DNA of 64,000 bases from assembly GCA_964371055.1 (NCBI GenBank), contig CAYJLF010000003.1, positions 186,001 to 250,000 on the forward strand. The letters are read 5' to 3'. Positions within the stretch are counted from its first letter, which is position 1; each line of letters starts with the position of its first letter. Below the pieces are notes generated by a model, which saw only the letters and a program-made list of their open reading frames with translations, had not been told where the DNA came from and searched no databases. Made by a program: the position numbers and the translations under genes. The stretch comes from CAYJLF01 sp964371055. Its GTDB lineage: Bacteria; Eisenbacteria; RBG-16-71-46; CAIMUX01. Shown here one piece after another: positions 59,141-64,000 of this stretch.

Positions 59141-59553
59141 CCGTCATGCTGCCGCACTTCGCGCGGACCGAGGACTCCCCCGAACTCCCGTCGCGCGATC
59201 CGGCGATCCGCGTGATCGTCACGGGACAGCGCGTGGCGGATCTCGTGGCCAGAGGCTCCTGGCGCGTCGGTGAAGCGGAACGGCGGGAGCTGAGCGGCGA
59301 GGCGGTGCGCCGGCAGGTCTGGCTTGTGGCCGTCGATCGGCCGTCGCGGCTGGCCTGGACGGGGAGGCCGGGCGGCGAGGCCGTGGTGCTGGCGGACGAC
59401 GAGCCCGGCGAGGGGCCGGCCGAGGGCTGGTTCCACTGCCGGCTCGACGAGGTGCTGGGCCTGCCGGCCGGATTCGCAGGCACGCTGGATGTCGTGGCGG
59501 TCCTCGGGATGATGCGGTCGGAGGTCGCCAGCGTGGAGGTGCGGCCCCGGTGA
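59137..59553 (+). CDS. Small T6SS-cluster protein, unknown function
   Basis: 138 residues; ATG overlaps the upstream stop by 4 bp (ATGA). No signal peptide or TM. Beta-rich with short helices: IRVIVTGQRVADLVARGSWRVGEAERRELSGEAV, VWLVAVDRPSRLAWTGRPGGEAVVLADDEPGEGPAEGWFHCRLDEVL and GTLDVVAVLGMMRSEVASVEV. No family recognised. Last gene of the plus-strand run; could be a second immunity or chaperone protein, or unrelated. The convergent TssC-like gene ends 92 bp further on. Confidence 0.55.
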   Translation: MTVMLPHFARTEDSPELPSRDPAIRVIVTGQRVADLVARGSWRVGEAERRELSGEAVRRQVWLVAVDRPSRLAWTGRPGGEAVVLADDEPGEGPAEGWFHCRLDEVLGLPAGFAGTLDVVAVLGMMRSEVASVEVRPR

Positions 59554-59645
59554 CGAGAGGCTGAGCCGCGCGAGCGGTCATCCGAGGAGGGGCAGACCTC
59601 GAGGCAGGGCTCCGCGGTGCGCTCCCATCATCGGGCGCTGCGGGT

Positions 59646-60986
59646 CTACATCATCCGCAGCGGCACCTCGAAGACGAACTCCGGCTTCCGGCCCTCGAGC
59701 GTGATCGCCGGCCGGACCTCGATGTGCGCCCGGGGCCGGGCCTCCGGCTCGTCCCCCGGTGGCAGGATCTCTACCCGGATCGCTTCGTCGTCCATCTCCT
59801 TGGCGATCGACCCGAGCGCTGCGCCGAGCGCGCCGCGCAGCGAACTCTCCGCCGTGGCGGCGCTGATCCCCTCGGCCAGCGCGGACTCGAGGGCGGAGGC
59901 GAGGGAGGCGGCGAGCAGTTGATAGCTGAGACTCCCCTCGAGCGTCAGCTTGCCCGGGCGCAGGCGAGAGGTCGTCACCACCATCGGCAACAGCACGGTG
60001 GAGGCGCGCAGCACGCCGGCCACCGGCGTGAAACCGGCCCACGCCAGCTCTGACACGCGCATCTCGGGCAGCGGTGCTTCCGTGGCCAGCGCCACCGCCT
60101 CATTGGCCGATTTCGGATAGGCGCGCGTCGGCATGTTCGTGAAGATGCCGCCCCGTCCGGCGGCGTCGAGCGCGTGGCCGTGCGTGGCGAGGCTCCGGGC
60201 GACCGCCGCCGCGACCAGCCAGGCGCCGCGTCCCCAGAGAAACGTCTCGGGCTTGGCCTCCGCCACGGTCTCGGTCCATCCACTCGCCGCGTCGGCATGC
60301 GGAGTCCGCTGCAGGTAGCGGCCGAGCGTCAGACAAATCCAGCGCGCGGCGTCGGAGGCCTGGAACTCCCGCCACGGAGCGTGCGCCGCATCGCCGAGCA
60401 CGGCGATCGGCTCCGGGAAGGCGGCGACGTGCGCGAAGTGGCGCATTCCGAAAAAGGCCGGAGAGCCGGAGGCGACGATCGGCGCGTTCAGTTCCGCCGC
60501 GATTTCTCCGAGAGCGGAGAGGAGCGCCAGGTCGGGAGCCTGATGGGAGAAGTCGAAGTCGAGCGCGATCAGAACCGGCGCTTCGCGTTCGCCGCGCCGC
60601 ACCGGCAGCCGCAGGTGCGCATCGAGCGCCGCGGGGAGTCCTGCGCGAGTCACGGAGCCGACTTCCAGGGCGACGGCGGGCCCGGCATGCTCGAGGAGCA
60701 TCCTGACCCCGCGCCATGCGGAGTCTACCCTCTGGAATCGCGGTTCCTGTGCCAGCCGGTCGTACTCGAGGCTCGAGCCTCCCGGAGCGCGCGCCGCGAT
60801 TCCGGCCGGACCGAAATCATCCGCCGAGTGCCACTCGTAGCGCAGCTTCGTCCCTCCCGGTCCGGGGAGTTCGGCGGCCGGTCGGAGGAGGTCGAGCCAA
60901 CCGTCGGGCGACTCGGGGGCGATGGGGATGAAGCGAGGTTCGTCGAGACCCAGGTCGGTCACCACGGTGATCGTCGGATGCTTCAT
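59646..60986 (-). CDS. Divergent TssC-like sheath protein (second paralogue)
   Basis: 446 residues, ATG six bases after GGAGGTGA. The whole domain order follows TssC: FQRVDSAWRGVRMLLEHA (compare VQKLESSWRGLKFLVDRT), VLIALDFDFSHQAPDLALLSALGEIAAELNAPIVASGSPAFFG (compare the TssC YEMTAHPQDIKLLQYAGS...FIAAAGPKFFG), LTLGRYLQRTPH and FLWGRGAWLVAAAVARSLATHG (compare YLWGNAAFAFASRLTDSF). It lacks the N-terminal helix and C-terminal AFFSANSCQKPK-type tail. It is on the opposite strand with no TssB partner. Possible roles: a modified sheath cap, a TssA-like baseplate/cap adaptor, or a decayed duplicate; the frame is intact over 446 codons, which favours a working gene. Confidence 0.75.
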   Translation of the reverse strand: MKHPTITVVTDLGLDEPRFIPIAPESPDGWLDLLRPAAELPGPGGTKLRYEWHSADDFGPAGIAARAPGGSSLEYDRLAQEPRFQRVDSAWRGVRMLLEHAGPAVALEVGSVTRAGLPAALDAHLRLPVRRGEREAPVLIALDFDFSHQAPDLALLSALGEIAAELNAPIVASGSPAFFGMRHFAHVAAFPEPIAVLGDAAHAPWREFQASDAARWICLTLGRYLQRTPHADAASGWTETVAEAKPETFLWGRGAWLVAAAVARSLATHGHALDAAGRGGIFTNMPTRAYPKSANEAVALATEAPLPEMRVSELAWAGFTPVAGVLRASTVLLPMVVTTSRLRPGKLTLEGSLSYQLLAASLASALESALAEGISAATAESSLRGALGAALGSIAKEMDDEAIRVEILPPGDEPEARPRAHIEVRPAITLEGRKPEFVFEVPLRMM

Positions 60987-61012
60987 GGTCACCTCCATCG
61001 ACCGGCGGGAAT

Positions 61013-64000
61013 CTACGGATCCCATCGAGCGATGTTAGGAGAGTTCTTGCCGCCGGCGACGCTGAAGCCTCCGGCCACATACAAGGAGTTGCCGAACGAC
61101 AGCAGCGCCCGCGGATACGGCTCTCCGCCGCTCAGTCCGGAGCCGAGCGCGCGCCAACCGGTTCCATCCCAGCGTGCCACGTAGTTCACGGCCGTGCCGC
61201 CGATCGACGTGAAGAGACCCGTGGCGAAGAGAGTCCCCTGGAACGATGCGAGGGCGATGGCCGGTCCGCCCGTGGTCGTGCCGATCGCGACGAAGTCCGA
61301 GCCGTCGAGTCGGGCCACCTGCTCGGTTCCGTAGACGTCCATGGTGGCGGCGTAGATCACGCCATCGTGCTGGGCCAGAGCGCCGAGGCCGATCAGCTGG
61401 ACTCCCTGCACAGTGTCGGTGACCAGGTTCCAGACCCCGCCGTCCAACCGATAGAGCCCCGTCGTGGCGGGCTCTTTGCCGAAGCCGACCGAGGCCGCGG
61501 CGTAGAGGACACCGTTCGAGACCAGCAGATCGGTCACGGACGAGGCGCTGAGTCCCGCGGCGGCGGCGGCCCAGCCGTCCCCGGTCCAGCGCGCGATCAG
61601 CGGGAGCGACGAGCCATCCACCGTGGTGAAGTCGCCCGCGGCGTAGAGCCATCCGTCGAACGACACCAGGTCTCGAACGACGTCGTCGAACAGGCCCCGG
61701 TAGTCCCAGAAATCGCCGGCCCAGCGTTCGACCGAGTAGCTCGAGTACTCCCAGTTGAAGCCGGCTGCGTGCAACGCCCCTTCGTGCTCGACCAGCGCCG
61801 AGATCCACTGCCAGTGTCCGGAGTCGATTGAGAACTCCCAGGCGGAGCCGTTCCAGAGAGCGATCCTGGGCGAGGCAATCCCCCCGATCGTGTTGAACTC
61901 CCCTCCAACCGCGAGCGAAGCGCCGATCGGGGCGAGCGCGTGGACCCATCCGTCCGGCCCGTTCCCGCCGAACCCGGGCCACCAGTGCGCATCTGGATCG
62001 GTCACGGTCGCCGTGCAGGTCACACCGCCCGGGCAGTTATCTCCCGTCTCGACGACGCAGACATAGGACCCCGGCGCCGCCGGCGCCACGAACTCCACCG
62101 TCACCTCGTGCGACTCTCCGGCCGCGAGCGCATACCCTCCTTCGCCCGTCGTGATCGTATAGTAGGGGCAGGTCAGATAGACGACGCCTTGGAGGATCCC
62201 TCCGCCGGCATTGGTGATGGTGAACGAACGTGTCACCACGCCGCCGTACTCGACCGGGCCGAAGTCGAGGTCGGCCGGATCGAGTTCGCAGACGGGGTGG
62301 AGTTCCCCCGCGCCCGTACAGATCACATCGGCGCAGTCCTCGTGGCCGAGGTCGATGGTGCACTGCACGGGAGACTCCAGGCTCGGCGTGAAACGAACCG
62401 TCACCGGATGCGCCTGCCCGGCGCCGAGCGCGTAGGATCCTCCTCCGGAGACGATCGCAAAGTCTCCACACTGCTCGGCCACGAAGCCGGAGAGCGTGCC
62501 GCCGCCGGTGTTGGTGATGGTGAAGCTCGCTTCAGCGTAGCTTCCGATCGGCACGAGGCCGAAAGGCAGCGCGGTGGGATCGACCTGGCAGGCGGGCAGG
62601 GCCTCACCGGTGCCGGTGGCCGTGACCGCGCCGCAGTCGGTGTTACCGAGGTCGATCGAGCACTCGACGGCGCCGGGGATGGTGGGCGAGTAGCGGACCG
62701 AGACCGGCCGCGATTGCCCGGCGCCGAGAGCATACGATCCTTCTCCGGAGACGATCGCGAAGTCCCCGCACTGCTCTGCCACGGAGCCGGAGAGCGTGCC
62801 GCCGCCGAGGTTGGTGATGGTGAAGCTGAGGTCGGCGAACGAGCCGATCGGTACCACCCCGAAGTCGAGGGACGTGGCGTCCACCAGGCAGTCCGGCAGG
62901 GCCTCACCGGTGCCGGTGGCCGTGACCGTGCCGCAGTCGGTGGTACCGAGGTCGATCGAGCATTCGACGGCGCCCGGCACGGCGGGAGCAAAGCGGACCG
63001 AGACCTGCCGCGCCTGCCCGGCGCCGAGAGCATACGAACCGCCTCCGGAGACGATCGTGAACTCCTCGCACTGCTCCGTCACGGAGCCGGACAGCAGTCC
63101 TCCTCCGGTGTTGGTGATCGTGAACCTCGCATCGGCGATCGACCCGATCGGTACCCCTCCGAAGTCGAGACTGGGGGGCTCCACCTGGCAGTCAGGCAGA
63201 GCCTCGCCGGTGCCGGAGGCCGTGACCGCGCCGCAGTGGTTGCTTCCCAGGTCGATCGAGCACTGGACCAGGCCGGCGGTGGCCGGGGAGAAGCGAACCG
63301 AGACCTGCCGCGACTGCCCGGCGCCCAGGGAGTAGGTTCCGCCTCCGGAGAGGACGGCAAACTCCCCGCACGACTCCGTCACGGAGCCGGACAGGAGGCC
63401 TCCGCCGGTGTTCGTGATCGTGAAGCTCGCATCGGCAAAGGAGCCGACCAACACCACGCCGAAGTCGAGGGACGACGGGGTGAGGTCGCACGACGGGAGC
63501 AGATCCGGAAGAGTGACTTCCACCTCCGCCGAGAAGTCCGACAACTCCCCGCCGTCCGCGGCGAGGAGGCGGTAGCCGTAGGTCTGCAATGGACTCACCG
63601 CGCCATCCCCGAAGGCCCGGAGTGCGCCATCCGGCCGCGCCACTTCCGTGAACGGTCCGGCGTTCTCGCGCCGCTCCAGGCGGAATCCGCCCGTGGGATC
63701 GGGCGGCGGGAAGCTCCAGGTCACAACGACGCTGTCGGGAGCCACCGCGACCACGGAGTCCAGCCGTGGCGGAGGCACCGCGGTGCGCGCCTCCGCGACG
63801 GGCGACCAGTCGGATGGTCCGCCCGCATTGACCGCTCGCACCCGGAATCGGTAGAGGGTGCGCGGATCGAGCCCGGGGCGGACGTAGGCGACCGTTCCCG
63901 TGAAGTCGCCGACCAGCGTGGTGTCGGGGACGAAGTTCACCTCACCCGGCCCGCGCCGCTCCACCTCGAATCCCTCTTCGTTATCAGCCGTGTCGAGCCA
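61013..64000 (-). CDS. Giant extracellular FN3 / choice-of-anchor-D / beta-propeller protein (N-terminus off window)
   Basis: Reads open from the right edge (64000) to TAG at 61013, 996 codons in the window. Domain order: an FN3 fragment and a full FN3 domain (to about 63500), five choice-of-anchor-D-type beta domains (63487 to about 62000; the first four are exactly 100 residues each, carrying SFTITNTGGG...GSVTE/AEQC...GAG/QS patterns), then a closing beta-propeller-like half with repeated W/G-x-G units (FNTIGGIASPRIALWNGSAWE, YAAGDFTTVDGSSLPLIARWTGDGW, LFATGLFTSIGGTAVNYVARWDGTGW, YVAGGFSVAGGKNSPNIARWDP). No TM segment or sorting signal in the visible part. Cell-surface or secreted adhesin/structural role is inferred from the domains; such proteins are common in Eisenbacteria-like genomes. 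Confidence 0.85.
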   Translation of the reverse strand, partial: WLDTADNEEGFEVERRGPGEVNFVPDTTLVGDFTGTVAYVRPGLDPRTLYRFRVRAVNAGGPSDWSPVAEARTAVPPPRLDSVVAVAPDSVVVTWSFPPPDPTGGFRLERRENAGPFTEVARPDGALRAFGDGAVSPLQTYGYRLLAADGGELSDFSAEVEVTLPDLLPSCDLTPSSLDFGVVLVGSFADASFTITNTGGGLLSGSVTESCGEFAVLSGGGTYSLGAGQSRQVSVRFSPATAGLVQCSIDLGSNHCGAVTASGTGEALPDCQVEPPSLDFGGVPIGSIADARFTITNTGGGLLSGSVTEQCEEFTIVSGGGSYALGAGQARQVSVRFAPAVPGAVECSIDLGTTDCGTVTATGTGEALPDCLVDATSLDFGVVPIGSFADLSFTITNLGGGTLSGSVAEQCGDFAIVSGEGSYALGAGQSRPVSVRYSPTIPGAVECSIDLGNTDCGAVTATGTGEALPACQVDPTALPFGLVPIGSYAEASFTITNTGGGTLSGFVAEQCGDFAIVSGGGSYALGAGQAHPVTVRFTPSLESPVQCTIDLGHEDCADVICTGAGELHPVCELDPADLDFGPVEYGGVVTRSFTITNAGGGILQGVVYLTCPYYTITTGEGGYALAAGESHEVTVEFVAPAAPGSYVCVVETGDNCPGGVTCTATVTDPDAHWWPGFGGNGPDGWVHALAPIGASLAVGGEFNTIGGIASPRIALWNGSAWEFSIDSGHWQWISALVEHEGALHAAGFNWEYSSYSVERWAGDFWDYRGLFDDVVRDLVSFDGWLYAAGDFTTVDGSSLPLIARWTGDGWAAAAAGLSASSVTDLLVSNGVLYAAASVGFGKEPATTGLYRLDGGVWNLVTDTVQGVQLIGLGALAQHDGVIYAATMDVYGTEQVARLDGSDFVAIGTTTGGPAIALASFQGTLFATGLFTSIGGTAVNYVARWDGTGWRALGSGLSGGEPYPRALLSFGNSLYVAGGFSVAGGKNSPNIARWDP
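62000..63487 (-). repeat. Tandem ~300-bp repeats encoding choice-of-anchor-D domains
   Basis: Four units of exactly 300 bp (63487-63188, 63187-62888, 62887-62588, 62587-62288) and a degenerate fifth (about 62287-62000). The inner units share long near-identical DNA stretches around the YALGAGQ and TGTGEALP segments. Such arrays can expand and contract by recombination and are hard to assemble. Confidence 0.85.

Overview
The window is a GC-rich (about two thirds G+C by eye), densely coded stretch from a Gram-negative-type bacterium. TolC, an efflux adaptor, TssJ and other lipoproteins, and a small beta-barrel all imply an outer membrane. Several features suggest a poorly cultured FCB-type lineage (for example Candidatus Eisenbacteria or Krumholzibacteriota) rather than a proteobacterium: large secreted proteins built from FN3, choice-of-anchor-D and PPC-like domains, a fused KorA-type 2-oxoacid:ferredoxin oxidoreductase subunit, and a DUF378-fasciclin fusion. 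That placement is inference; no rRNA gene is present to test it. No tRNA, rRNA, CRISPR array or insertion sequence was recognised.

Left part (1-32,230), mixed housekeeping and accessory genes. On the minus strand, 1-3,854 is a tripartite efflux operon (HlyD/MacA adaptor, MacB-type permease without its ATPase, TolC). Next come a small heat-shock protein, a secreted PPC-like protein with a clear promoter and a long structured leader, a beta-barrel protein, a BtpA-family protein and an ImmA/IrrE-type metalloprotease. A MerR/B12-binding (CarH-like) regulator lies beside a DUF378-FAS1 fusion. After these come KorA-KorB, an EIIA(Ntr)-like PTS protein, a secreted LamG-like protein, a MoeB/ThiF-rhodanese protein, an HExxH protein, and an ArsC-family selenoprotein with an in-frame TGA followed by a plausible bacterial SECIS hairpin. 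Then come a Spy/LTXXQ protein, a ferritin-like protein, asparaginase, a 25-codon leader ORF with a strong terminator ahead of a heterodimeric ABC exporter, a PPOX-family protein, a cytidylate-kinase-like protein, TyrS, a class I methyltransferase, a PEGA lipoprotein and a two-gene membrane pair.

Right part (32,306-60,986), a complete type VI secretion locus. One plus-strand run encodes a TagH-C-terminus-like protein, TssJ, TssK, TssL, TssM, TagF, TssA, TssB, TssC, Hcp, TssE, TssF, TssG, ClpV and VgrG. An effector and accessory module follows: a TIGR02270-like repeat protein, a DUF6484 protein, a DUF2169 protein, a ketosynthase-like protein that has lost its catalytic residues, a PAAR-like DUF4150 protein, a zinc-metallopeptidase-like effector candidate, an exported protein that could be its immunity partner, and a small unknown. 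Converging on this run is a second, divergent TssC-like sheath protein.

The right edge (61,013-64,000, minus strand, N-terminus off the window) encodes a giant extracellular protein with FN3 domains, five choice-of-anchor-D repeats (the first four exactly 100 residues each) and a beta-propeller-like tail.

Main points for a second look: the unannotated selenoprotein (17,618-17,968), the T6SS effector module with its dead ketosynthase and metallopeptidase/partner pair, the second TssC, the peptide-leader/attenuator ahead of the ABC exporter, and the DUF378-FAS1 fusion next to a CarH-like regulator.
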